Assembly (NCBI GenBank): GCA_965248605.1
Contig: CBDFJV010000006.1
Span: 434,001-498,000 of the forward strand
Source of the DNA: CAUZJF01 sp965248605
GTDB taxonomy: Bacteria; Chloroflexota; Dehalococcoidia; Lucifugimonadales; CAUZJF01
Direction: 5' to 3'
DNA: 64,000 nucleotides
This document shows positions 43,931 through 51,735 of this stretch, in pieces; position 1 is the stretch's first letter, and every line of letters begins with the position of its first letter. The notes below the pieces were generated by a model, which made no database searches, was not told the origin of the DNA, and saw nothing but the letters and a program-made list of their open reading frames with translations. A program made the position numbers and the translations under genes.

Positions 43931-44316
43931 GGCTGTTGGAATTCGCTTCGGCAGCGGGCGTAGGCGCGGAGGTCTACGACGAGACACCAATCGGGCTTCT
44001 GTGGTTCCGCAACGACTGGCTGCTAAGCCACTCCATCGACCCGGAGCAAAGCAACATCATCAGCGTCCGGGGAGCATCTATGGAGCCTACGCTGCCCGAC
44101 GGCTGCTCGATCCTGGTGGACCGCAAACGCAGGGAGCCGCACGAGGATCGAATCTACGTGATGCGGATCGAGGAGGGCCTAGTGGTGAAGCGTCTGGGGT
44201 TGGACGAAGAGGGCCGGTGGGAGATACGGAGCGACAGTCCTGACTGGCGGATTACGCCCATGTCCCCAGGCACCGAGATCATCGGCGAGGTGCGCTGGGC
44301 GGCGCGGACGTTTTAG
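43927..44316 (+). pseudogene. S24/LexA-like repressor, C-terminal domain only
   Basis: About 130 residues corresponding to the C-terminal half of the repressor at 57205 (roughly 75-80% identical by eye). The cleavage-site AAGVGAE, Ser nucleophile in SMEPTLPDGCSILVD and Lys in LVVKRLG are all kept. The helix-turn-helix half is missing, replaced by the truncated methyltransferase on the other strand. A 38-bp copy of its 3' end (44278-44315) recurs at 45626-45663. Confidence 0.75.
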
Positions 44317-44329
44317 GGAGAGATGATAT

Positions 44330-44629
44330 ATGGCTGACGAGAGGCCTAGATGGATGGATGCTATCAGATCGGGATTCGATATAGATGGCGAGGGAAATAT
44401 CAAGATTGCGAATCAGGCGCTCGCTGCCTATCAAGCAGCTCTTGCGTATGCCATTGCAGCCATCGATCCAAGTACGTTCCTTCACCATCTTGAATATGCT
44501 CTGGAGGATCCTGAGCACAACATGCCGCTTCTCCTGTTAGATGAGCAAGAGCAACTTGAAAGGCTTCCTGGAACGCTTCAGGTGATGGTCGCTTTGTGGA
44601 GAACGAGACTGGAGGAGTTGCCATCTTGA
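44330..44629 (+). CDS. hypothetical protein
   Basis: 99 residues, not recognised. Mostly helical by composition (IANQALAAYQAALAYAIAAI; LERLPGTLQVMVALWRTRLEE). ATG 44330 follows the repressor remnant by 13 bp with GGGAGA upstream, in the same direction. Base composition is less GC-rich than its neighbours, consistent with phage origin. Confidence 0.5.
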   Translation: MADERPRWMDAIRSGFDIDGEGNIKIANQALAAYQAALAYAIAAIDPSTFLHHLEYALEDPEHNMPLLLLDEQEQLERLPGTLQVMVALWRTRLEELPS

Positions 44630-44735
44630 TAATCTCCGTCACCCCTGATGTTGGTGACTACAGGATACCACGGGACCAATCGGGCGGATTCCTCGCCGAA
44701 TAGACCGCCTTCGTCCGTCAACTGTCGTGCTGTGC

Positions 44736-45548
44736 TCACCATTTCTCCCTCGCTGCGAATTCAGCCTCACTCCGAGCTTCGTTTCGATGAGCCCTCGCTG
44801 GGCTAGCCCGCGCTCCATTGGCGGCGGGCCGATCTCTTTCATTTCGCGCCCAGTTCCGGAACGTCTGGAAGAGTTCGCTGTACCGCTTTGCCTCGTACGA
44901 CCAGGGCTTGGACTTCGACGGGTCGTACTGAAGTCGGTTGAGCATCGAATCGGCGGCGGCCAGGGCAACCTTCTCGTCAAGGTCAACCTCCACGTGACTA
45001 ACCAACCGCGGACATTTGATTGGGTGGTGATCGGCATTACCTGGGATGGCGTGGAAGACTGAATGCCAATCCTTGAGATTCCCGCCCCTCTTCGTCTTAG
45101 AAGTTATCTTACTTGTCTTACTTGTGTCAAGGTCAACCTCCACGTGACTAACCAACCGCGGACATTTGGTTGGGTGGTGATCGGCATTACCTGGGATGGC
45201 GTGGAAGACTGAATGCCAATCCTTGAGATTCCCGCCCCTCTTCGTCTTAGAAGTTATCTTACTTGTCTTACTTGTCTTACTTGTCTTACTTGTCTTAAGA
45301 GGTTGTCCTTGATCCTGGCCATTGCTTTGTCCTTGATCCTGGCCATTGCTTTGTCCTTGATCCTGGGTAAGGGCGTTCACGGAGCTTTGTCCTTGATCCT
45401 GGCCATTGCTTTGTCCTTGATCCTGGGTAAGGGCGTTCACGGAGCTTTGTCCTTGATCCTGGCCATCACCCTGAATCCTGGCCAAAGCCAAGCTGTATAT
45501 GTTGCCTTCGCTGGTCCGGGTCCGCGAGACGCTTCGTAAGGTCGTCAA
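44736..45548 (-). CDS. low-complexity repeat protein, probably frameshifted at its 5' end
   Basis: 270 residues from TTG 45548. The N-terminal third is a GQDQGQS/NALTQDQGQ repeat, then TSK repeats, then a 50-residue unit (KRGGNLKDWHSVFHAIPG...PRLVSHVEVDL) present twice and differing by one residue, then a unique helical end (EKVALAAADSMLNRLQ). A better N-terminus (MKPMTRTGTVSNDLAQQ) starts at ATG 45603 in another frame and stops at 45466, so a frameshift in the repeats is likely. No family was recognised. Confidence 0.5.
   Translation of the reverse strand: MTTLRSVSRTRTSEGNIYSLALARIQGDGQDQGQSSVNALTQDQGQSNGQDQGQSSVNALTQDQGQSNGQDQGQSNGQDQGQPLKTSKTSKTSKTSKITSKTKRGGNLKDWHSVFHAIPGNADHHPTKCPRLVSHVEVDLDTSKTSKITSKTKRGGNLKDWHSVFHAIPGNADHHPIKCPRLVSHVEVDLDEKVALAAADSMLNRLQYDPSKSKPWSYEAKRYSELFQTFRNWARNERDRPAANGARASPARAHRNEARSEAEFAAREKW
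44976..45275. repeat. 150-bp tandem duplication
   Basis: Two adjacent 150-bp units (44976-45125 and 45126-45275) are almost identical, both starting GTCAAGGTCAACCTCC. The unit is a multiple of three and duplicates 50 residues of the overlapping minus-strand gene. Near-identity implies a recent event. Confidence 0.85.
45258..45470. repeat. nested 9-, 24- and 36-bp tandem repeats
   Basis: First come iterations of the 9-mer TTACTTGTC. Then follow 24-bp units (TTTGTCCTTGATCCTGGCC plus ATTGC) and 36-bp units (TTTGTCCTTGATCCTGGG plus TAAGGGCGTTCACGGAGC) in the order A-A-B-A-B-A. All lengths are multiples of three, so slippage keeps the minus-strand frame. Confidence 0.85.
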
Positions 45549-45625
45549 CAGTCTGTTGAGCTAAATCGTTCGAGACAGTTCCTGTTCGGGTCATGGGTTT
45601 CATGATAGCAAATAACAGGGCTGAC

Positions 45626-45663
45626 ATCATCGGCGAGGTGCGCTGGGCGGCGCGGACGTTTTA
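45626..45663 (+). repeat. 38-bp copy of the repressor 3' end
   Basis: This segment is identical to 44278-44315, encoding IIGEVRWAARTF and the first two bases of the stop codon. The two copies flank about 1.3 kb as direct repeats, a footprint of duplication or of recombination between related prophages. Confidence 0.85.
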
Positions 45664-45731
45664 ATTACATAGATAATTCCCAATCAATGGGTATAATGTG
45701 GGGTACCAGAATCGCAATGCTGCGTATTTAG

Positions 45732-46001
45732 CTACAAATATAGCTTGATGTCGAATCCCACCACCTCCGTCGTCAGCTCCGCCATGCGCGACTTAGACAT
45801 CCCAGGCTCGATTCGTACGTACGCCAACGAATCGAAGAGACGGTCGAGGTGCTCTTGAAGCTTGAATACCCTGTGCCCGAACGTCCGAGTAGTATCGAAG
45901 ACCGCGTCCCCAAGGAGGAAGCCGCGGTCATGTATCGAGACTGTCGCCTTTCTCTCAGGCACGGTTTTCCCGTTGATGTATACAACCCGTTCTCGGGCCA
46001 T
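45732..46001 (-). pseudogene. class IV aminotransferase, N-terminal fragment
   Basis: 89 residues. VYINGKTVPERKATVSIHDRGFLLGDAVFDTTRTF and FKLQEHLDRLFDSLAYV are the N-terminal domain of branched-chain/D-amino-acid transaminase-like PLP enzymes. The frame loses similarity after about residue 80 (EVVGFDIKLYL-stop), so the catalytic Lys domain is absent. The cut coincides with the edge of the prophage segment. GGGAG precedes ATG 46001, and the gene follows the response regulator by 15 bp on the minus strand. Confidence 0.8.
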
Positions 46002-46016
46002 TCCGAGCTCTCCCAG

Positions 46017-46697
46017 CTACGGCGCCTGATCGACGTTCTTGAACCGGTACCCCACCTGCCAGACCGTCTCGACGTATCGACGGTCGGCGTCCTCAATCTT
46101 GCTTCGTAGCCGCCTCACGTGAACGTCGACGGTACGAGTGCCACCGAAGTAGTCGTATCCCCAAATCCGGTTTAGCAGCGTCTCCCTCGTGAAGACCCGG
46201 CCGGGGCTGGTAGCCATAAGGAGAAGCAGCTCGTACTCCTTGAACCTCAGATTGACCCGCCTGCCGCCTACGGAAACCTCGTAATTCGTCGGGTTGATGA
46301 CCAGATCGCCGACGCGGATCAGATCGTCCCCCGCCAGCTTGGCCGTTCGGTTGAGCACCCAGCGGGCGCGCGTTACCAGCTCCCCAGGCCTCGGCGGCAT
46401 CAGTACGAAGTCGTCGAACTCGAGTGAGGGGTCCAGGTCATCGGCCGCGTCCTCGGCTACGAGGGCGATCGATGGAAGGCGGAGCTCCGAGCACAGGCGG
46501 ACGCACTGCCTGACGTCCGGCGGGGCCAACGCCGCGGTGTCGACGAGGGCCAGGCTCGGCATGTCGTCGGCGCTTATGGAATCGAGGTCCGACTCGCTCG
46601 ATACGAGTACGGCTTCGATACCCTGCAGGGCCAGCTCCGCAAGAGCGTCACGGGACACACTGCGCTCATCGCCTATAGGCGCCCGACTAATCGCCAT
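46017..46697 (-). CDS. OmpR/PhoB-type winged-helix regulator with degenerate receiver
   Basis: 226 residues. The C-terminal half is a clear trans_reg_C domain (RVNLRFKEYELLLLMATSPG, YFGGTRTVDVHVRRLRSKIE). The N-terminal half has a receiver-like pattern but lacks the acidic pair and reads FVLMPPRPGEL where the conserved Lys-Pro is expected; only an Asp in LALVDTAAL remains. It is probably not phosphorylated in the normal way and may sense by protein or ligand contact. No histidine kinase is adjacent. ATG 46697 overlaps the sulfurtransferase end. Confidence 0.85.
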   Translation of the reverse strand: MAISRAPIGDERSVSRDALAELALQGIEAVLVSSESDLDSISADDMPSLALVDTAALAPPDVRQCVRLCSELRLPSIALVAEDAADDLDPSLEFDDFVLMPPRPGELVTRARWVLNRTAKLAGDDLIRVGDLVINPTNYEVSVGGRRVNLRFKEYELLLLMATSPGRVFTRETLLNRIWGYDYFGGTRTVDVHVRRLRSKIEDADRRYVETVWQVGYRFKNVDQAP

Positions 46698-47568
46698 CGG
46701 AAGCCCGAGTCTTGGGTGCCCCGGTCTCGATTGGAGTCCCCGCCGAGTTCCCCCACTCTGTCCAGGAACCGTCGTAGTTTCGGACCCTCGAGTAGCCCAG
46801 AAGGTGCTTCAGCACGAACCAGCTGTAGGACGCCCGCACTCCCAGGCGGCAGTACGGGACTACCTCGTCCGATGGATCGAGCCCAACCCCTTCGTACATA
46901 CGTCGTAGCTCGTCCACAGGCTTGAACGTACCGTCGTCCGCAGACCCGTCGTCCCATGGAATGTGAACGGCTCCTGGAATGCGACCCTTCCGATAGATAT
47001 CGGACTGGGGCGTCCCCGGCGCCGAGGTCAGCTCGCCTTCGAACTCCTCGCGGGTGCGGGTATCGAGGAGTTTCATCGTGGGACTGTCGAGATTGGCCGC
47101 GACGTATTCCTTCATCGCGCGCAAAGAGAGGTCAGGCGTCGACGCCTTGTAGGTCGTCGGTGTCGGATCAGGCTCTTCGGTGGACAAGGGCCGTCCCTCG
47201 TCGATCCACTTTTTCCGGCCGCCGTCCATCAGGCGCGCGTCTTTGTGCCGGTAGTAATCGAGGACCCAGAAAGCCCAAGTGGCAGAACGGTTGTTGCCGT
47301 CTCCGTACAGCACCACCGTCGTATCGTTGCCTATCCCAGACCGGCTCATCAGCGCCTCTATCTGTGCAACCGCCGGTATGTCCCGCCTGGTCTGGTCCTC
47401 GAGGTCTACGTGCAAGCCCCACCCCACGGCGCCTGGCACGTGGCCCTGCCGGTAGTCGGTCTCCAGGTTGGTGTCGACCTCGACGATCGTGATCGAAGGA
47501 TCGTCCAGGTGATCAGATACCCATTCGGTGCTGACGACGACGTCGGGAAGAGCGCTGTCTTGAAGCAT
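46687..47568 (-). CDS. thiosulfate/3-mercaptopyruvate sulfurtransferase (rhodanese)
   Basis: About 293 residues with two rhodanese domains. The active-site loop in the second domain reads CRLGVRAS, the CRxGxR[S/T]-like form typical of thiosulfate sulfurtransferases; the first domain is structural. Conserved LDTRTREEFEGE and GRIPGAVHIPW precede it. It moves sulfur from thiosulfate to cyanide or thiols. ATG 47568 with GGAG 7 bases upstream is chosen; the open frame extends to 47610. Confidence 0.9.
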   Translation of the reverse strand: MLQDSALPDVVVSTEWVSDHLDDPSITIVEVDTNLETDYRQGHVPGAVGWGLHVDLEDQTRRDIPAVAQIEALMSRSGIGNDTTVVLYGDGNNRSATWAFWVLDYYRHKDARLMDGGRKKWIDEGRPLSTEEPDPTPTTYKASTPDLSLRAMKEYVAANLDSPTMKLLDTRTREEFEGELTSAPGTPQSDIYRKGRIPGAVHIPWDDGSADDGTFKPVDELRRMYEGVGLDPSDEVVPYCRLGVRASYSWFVLKHLLGYSRVRNYDGSWTEWGNSAGTPIETGAPKTRASDGD

Positions 47569-47768
47569 CGGTGTCTCCGGCAAGTGGCTGATGCGACGAA
47601 TATAGGCCACAGACTCGGCCTATTCAACCCCCAGGAGACAATGGTCGAAGGGTCGGAAAGGGATTCTTGCCACGTTTGGTACGACGCGGACAGTTTCGCG
47701 TGCGGAGTAGGCTTCGGTTAGACTGAACGCCTTCCAGTCCTCAAGACCTCGCGCTCGGAGGCCCGATC

Positions 47769-48260
47769 ATGGTGGACCGGCCAACGCTCCCACTTAACGA
47801 CGAGACCGACTACGGCCTCTGTTTCGCCTGCGGCCCGAGAAACTCCGCGGGTCTTCAGCTCACATTCGAACGCCGGGGCGACGTCGTGACCACTTCGTTC
47901 GCCGGCCGCACGGAGCACCAGGGGTTTCCCGGCCACGTCCACGGCGGCGTCATCACGGCTTTGCTCGACGAGGTAATGAGCCGCGTGTTTCTAATCGACA
48001 ACCGATGGACGATGACTGCGAGGATTGACGTACGTTTCCGCCGGCCAGTCCTGCTCGAGCAGAGGGTCACGGCCGTGGGTGAGAAGGGTGGTCCGGTGCG
48101 AGGCTTCTTCGAGGCCAGAGGTCGCGTCGAGCTTCCCGACGGCCAGGTGGCGGCCGACGCGACCGGCACCTTCGCGCCTCTTTCAAGCGACTCCCTCGCC
48201 AAGATGAGCGAGGGCTATCCAATACTCGCACGAGAATGGATGACAGGACTAGATAGTTAG
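47769..48260 (+). CDS. PaaI-type hotdog thioesterase
   Basis: 163 residues. CFACGPRNSAGLQLTF and GHVHGGVITALLDEVM are the hallmark segments of the 4HBT/PaaI group, the latter holding the catalytic acidic residue on the hotdog helix. It hydrolyses an acyl-CoA of unknown type. Divergent from the sulfurtransferase across a 200-bp gap in which no further feature was recognised. Confidence 0.87.
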   Translation: MVDRPTLPLNDETDYGLCFACGPRNSAGLQLTFERRGDVVTTSFAGRTEHQGFPGHVHGGVITALLDEVMSRVFLIDNRWTMTARIDVRFRRPVLLEQRVTAVGEKGGPVRGFFEARGRVELPDGQVAADATGTFAPLSSDSLAKMSEGYPILAREWMTGLDS

Positions 48261-48303
48261 CAAGCTGGTGTGTCGAAAGATCGCGGCGATGGTCGGGGCG
48301 GAC

Positions 48304-48367
48304 CCTTCGACGGGCTCAGGGTGAGCGGAACGAGGTCTGCTGGTGGGAGTCCGGCCCTGAGCGAAGG
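48304..48367. repeat. REP-like inverted repeat
   Basis: CCTTCGACGGGCTCAGGG (48304-48321) and CCCTGAGCGAAGG (48355-48367) are inverted copies separated by 33 bp. The sequence belongs to the widespread CTTCGAC-GGCTCAGG palindromic motif seen in many intergenic regions. It may act as a transcript-stabilising hairpin after the thioesterase gene. Confidence 0.6.
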
Positions 48368-48420
48368 ACCTACGTGATAGACTTTCGTAGCCACTTCGAG
48401 GGAGATGTCGGACTATCGCA

Positions 48421-49110
48421 TTGCAAGTGACAGATTCCGGACAAGGCCGGGTACCTTGGACCGTCAGAGACGCCCTGTACGGCGTAGCGCTGGTCTGGCT
48501 CACTACGTTGCTGGCGGTCGGCCTGATCTCGACATTGGATAGCGATGGGGCTACTGGCGGCGAAGCCCTCAGCGTTATCGCCTTGTTGCTCCAGGGAGTC
48601 TTCCTGGGCGTGATATGGCTTCTGGCGATCAGAAAGTACCACGTGTCCTGGACGTCGTTGGGGTTTGCTCGCTCGAAAGTGCGTCTGGGAATTCTTCTGG
48701 CATTTCCGGCGGTCTTTTTAAGTCTTGCCTTCGGCGGGCTCTACGCTGTTGCGTTAATGGAGCTTGGGGCCGAGGACCTGCTTCCCCCGGAGATACCAGA
48801 GGCCGCGTTCGGGGACGGTATCTACCGACTGACCAACGTTCTATCCATCGGTTTCGTAGCGCCCTTCGTGGAGGAGGTCTTCTTCCGAGGCTTCGTCTTG
48901 GCTGCGCTGCTTCAAACCATGGGCCGCGTCTCAGCCATAGTAGCCGGGGCATTGCTGTTCGCTGTATCGCATCTCGTGGTAACCGCCATGGTACCTGTCT
49001 TCGTCAGCGGGCTGATCCTGTCGTGGCTCTACATCAAGACCAGGTCTATCTGGCCGCCTATCGCGGCCCATTCAGCGCAGAATCTACTGGTGGTATCCTT
49101 CACCGTTTAG
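48421..49110 (+). CDS. CPBP-family intramembrane metalloprotease
   Basis: 229 residues with multiple membrane helices. The motif EE-x3-R is in FVAPFVEEVFFRGFVL, with the second and third motifs (F/H in LLFAVSHLVV and H-x3-N in AAHSAQNLL), as in CAAX prenyl protease/bacteriocin-processing (Abi) proteins. Role unknown; family members process membrane peptides or give bacteriocin immunity. The start is a TTG with a distant GGGAG. It ends 7 bp before trpA. Confidence 0.87.
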   Translation: MQVTDSGQGRVPWTVRDALYGVALVWLTTLLAVGLISTLDSDGATGGEALSVIALLLQGVFLGVIWLLAIRKYHVSWTSLGFARSKVRLGILLAFPAVFLSLAFGGLYAVALMELGAEDLLPPEIPEAAFGDGIYRLTNVLSIGFVAPFVEEVFFRGFVLAALLQTMGRVSAIVAGALLFAVSHLVVTAMVPVFVSGLILSWLYIKTRSIWPPIAAHSAQNLLVVSFTV

Positions 49111-49117
49111 GCCCGAA

Positions 49118-49936
49118 ATGCCAAATCGAATCGACACGATGTTCAGCGACGCCGACAGGATCGGGAGTCCGGTCCTCAGTCTGTTTCTTACGGTGGGCTT
49201 TCCGGACGTAGCTACGTCCACCCAGATCGCCAAGGCTGTTGTAGACGAAGGTGCTGATTTCCTAGAGCTCGGCGTGCCGTTCAGCGATCCGCTGGCGGAA
49301 GGGCCGACTATTCAGAAGACCAGCCACCATGCCCTCGAGCACGGCGTGACCGTCTCAACGTGCCTCGACGTCACGCACACGTTGAGGAGCCTGGGAACCG
49401 AAGCTCCGCTGGTCTCCATGGGGTACTACAACCCTTACCTGCGGTACGGACTCGAGAGGTTCGTTCGGGACGCCGCCGATGCCGGGGTGGACGGCCTGAT
49501 CGTTCCCGACCTACCTCATGAAGAGGACGCCACTCTGAGGGAGCTGTGCGACGCGCGAAACGTCCACCTCATCCCTCTCCTGGCGCCAACCAGCACGGAC
49601 CAAAGGATCGCGGCCGTTTGCGAGCATGCAAGGGGGTTCATCTACTGTGTAAGCGTCACCGGAGTGACCGGGGCAAGAGAGCAGCTACGGGGAGGGGTTG
49701 AAGAGCTGGTCTCGCGGATACGCCGGCACACCGCCCTACCGGTCATGGTCGGCTTCGGAGTGAAGACCCGCGAGCACGTGGAGTCGATAGGAGCCTTTGC
49801 CACGGGAGCCCTTATCGGCAGCGCTCTCATGGACGCCGTCGACCGGGCCCCAGAGGGTCGCGCCGTCGACGCGGCTCGCGATTTCGTGGCTAGTGTCCGA
49901 CCGGCGCCCGGCTCTGATACAGAGTCAGTTCAGTAG
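49118..49936 (+). CDS. trpA: tryptophan synthase alpha chain
   Basis: 272 residues. Splits indole-3-glycerol phosphate into indole and glyceraldehyde 3-phosphate. The catalytic Glu is in LELGVPFSDPLAEGPTIQ; the second acidic residue, Asp60 in E. coli, is Glu here, which the family signature permits. VSVTGVTGAR and VGFGVKTREH bind phosphate. trpB is not adjacent: upstream is the CPBP protease, and 44 bp downstream an IS was inserted, so the trp genes are dispersed or were separated. Confidence 0.94.
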   Translation: MPNRIDTMFSDADRIGSPVLSLFLTVGFPDVATSTQIAKAVVDEGADFLELGVPFSDPLAEGPTIQKTSHHALEHGVTVSTCLDVTHTLRSLGTEAPLVSMGYYNPYLRYGLERFVRDAADAGVDGLIVPDLPHEEDATLRELCDARNVHLIPLLAPTSTDQRIAAVCEHARGFIYCVSVTGVTGAREQLRGGVEELVSRIRRHTALPVMVGFGVKTREHVESIGAFATGALIGSALMDAVDRAPEGRAVDAARDFVASVRPAPGSDTESVQ

Positions 49937-49979
49937 AGCCCGTTACCACGGTGCGGCGAACGAGCAGGCGTTGCCTAAG

Positions 49980-51697
49980 CCCGAATCCACCGACGGACAG
50001 GGATGGACGACGTGAGGACAGCGGAAGGGGGTGAGGGAGTTACAGGCGTGATGATCCGGGCTCGAATTTGGGTAGACGGGAGGTTGGCGGGCGGTCTGCA
50101 GGCGCTTTTGGGGGCACCGATGGCGGCCTACAGTGGCTGTGGCGAGCCAGATGGCGGGATAGGACACGGCAAGAGGCGCTCGCGGACTGGGCTGGCGCGA
50201 GTTTGCGGGGACGTTGGGTTGGCTGGTGGGTCAGTGGCGGACGGGCTCCGTCAGGCTGGGAGTGGAATGGCTCGCAGTCGGGCCAGGGCGCGGCTGAACT
50301 GCTCCTCCCAGGGCCAGCGCCGGGGAAGCTGCAGGGTCAATCGGCGTGCCGAGCGGGTGATCCGTCCGGCCAAGGCAAAGACCCGTCGTCTGAGGGTCTT
50401 GGTGGTCACGATCTGCTGACCCAGGCCGATGCGGGCTGTCCAGCGGGCCAGGTTGTGCGCCATCACCTGTACCGCCAGCCAGGCGCCGTTGGCGGCGAAA
50501 CGGCCCGAGGGGAGATGGTTCAGCCCCACACCGTACTTGAGGTCGCGTATCGCATTCTCGATCTCGGCGTGACGGCGATGATCGGCCTCCAGTTCCAGCG
50601 TCTCCCCGTCCCGGTCGGTGATGAAGCCGTGATAGCTGTAGGTGGCGAAGAGAGCCAGTTGAGAACAGGGCGCCGGCTTCACCCGCCGGACGATGAGCCG
50701 TACCGGCGCGGCGTCCGCCTCGGCCTGGAACGGGGTGTAGGTGGTCTCGGCCACATCGGCGGCGCCGTCCATCCAGTAAGGAATCGGCGTCCAGGCATCT
50801 TCGGGTATCGCCTCGATGAGATTCCGCAGGCGGGCGCGCTGGCGGATGGCGATGGAGAAGCGGACATCCATCCGGCGGCAGACGGCGACCACGGCGTGGG
50901 TATAGAAGCCGCTGTCGGCCCGCACCGTGAGTTGGCCCCTGGCTCCGCAGTAGCGCACCCGCCCCACCGTTTCACGCAGGAAGTGGGCAGCGCCGCGGGC
51001 GGTGTTAGCCCGGCCCTCGCGCAGGCGGGCCATCAGCACGTCGCCGGTGCCGGCGGCGACGGCCAGCAGCGGGTGATAGCCCCGCGCACCGGTGTAGCCG
51101 TGGTGGCGGGCGCCCTCCTTGGCCAGTCCGTAGGTCTCGCAGATCGTCGAATCAAGGTCGATGGTGAATGGTGCGTCGCCGGGTCCGGCACCGGCCTTCC
51201 AGACCCGGGCCAGCAACTCGCGGCTCACCCGGTCCAGTTGGCGGACATGGCCCCACCTGAAGCTGCGCAGGAAGGTGCCCAGGGTGGAGGGAGCCTTAGC
51301 CGTGAAACCGAGCACGCGGGCGGTCCCGCCGGCGCGCAGCACATCGGCGTCGTCGATGCAATCTCCGCCGGCTAGGGCGGAGGCCACCAGGGTCATCATC
51401 TTGTCGCCGGTGTTCGCCCGGCCCGGCGCGCCGCCGAGGTCGAGGTGCTTCCGGAGGAGTTGGGGCAGGCCAAGGCGCAGGGCGAGGGTGGCGGGAAGGA
51501 TCAGCCCGGCATTGGCCACCAGGCGGTGGTCGTCGAAGGCGATTTGGATGCGGTCGGGGTGGTTACGTGGTAGCATCTATCGGGTGCTCCTTTTCTGGGA
51601 CCGGTTTTCTGTTTCAAAACCATTATCCCAGATTCAGAGGCGCACCCTTTTGTTTCTTCAGCAGGCCTCCTACACGCCGTCCTTCGGTGGATTAGGG
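49980..51697 (-). mobile_element. IS1380-like element, subtype A, copy 2
   Basis: 1718 bp, the same length and ends as copy 1 (CCCGAATCCACCGA / CCCTAATCCACCGA) and almost identical throughout. It sits after GCCTAAG. The target duplication is TAAG on the left and TAAG one base beyond the right end. It lies between trpA and the SDR gene and disrupts no recognised gene. Confidence 0.92.
50251..51576 (-). CDS. IS1380-like transposase (subtype A, copy 2)
   Basis: 441 residues, full length, carrying the same DDE triad (D142, D221, E340). It reads DAWTPIPYWMDG where copy 1 reads DGWTPIPYWLDG; otherwise no difference was noticed. Both subtype A elements appear competent for transposition, which suggests recent activity. 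Confidence 0.94.
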   Translation of the reverse strand: MLPRNHPDRIQIAFDDHRLVANAGLILPATLALRLGLPQLLRKHLDLGGAPGRANTGDKMMTLVASALAGGDCIDDADVLRAGGTARVLGFTAKAPSTLGTFLRSFRWGHVRQLDRVSRELLARVWKAGAGPGDAPFTIDLDSTICETYGLAKEGARHHGYTGARGYHPLLAVAAGTGDVLMARLREGRANTARGAAHFLRETVGRVRYCGARGQLTVRADSGFYTHAVVAVCRRMDVRFSIAIRQRARLRNLIEAIPEDAWTPIPYWMDGAADVAETTYTPFQAEADAAPVRLIVRRVKPAPCSQLALFATYSYHGFITDRDGETLELEADHRRHAEIENAIRDLKYGVGLNHLPSGRFAANGAWLAVQVMAHNLARWTARIGLGQQIVTTKTLRRRVFALAGRITRSARRLTLQLPRRWPWEEQFSRALARLRAIPLPA

Positions 51698-51735
51698 ATA
51701 AGACTTAGATTATCGTACCGAGCGGCGTCTGGAGT

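Larger units (their letters stand above)
38102..45663 (-). mobile_element. decayed prophage segment
   Basis: A run of mostly minus-strand genes: repressor remnant (plus strand), methyltransferase fragment, a micro-gene cassette, HicAB, terminase small and large subunits and a truncated portal. Head, tail and lysis genes are absent. The left edge abuts the truncated IS; the right edge lies near 45664-45745, where an aminotransferase gene is cut. No integrase or att site was found. Confidence 0.75.

Noticed and set aside
45258..45470. CRISPR-like repeat block
   Set aside because: Repeats are directly abutting, of mixed 9/24/36 bp units with no unique spacers, and they encode in-frame protein repeats.
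49290..49330. TrpA catalytic Asp60 replaced by Glu
   Set aside because: The family signature allows Asp or Glu at this position, so it is not evidence of inactivity.
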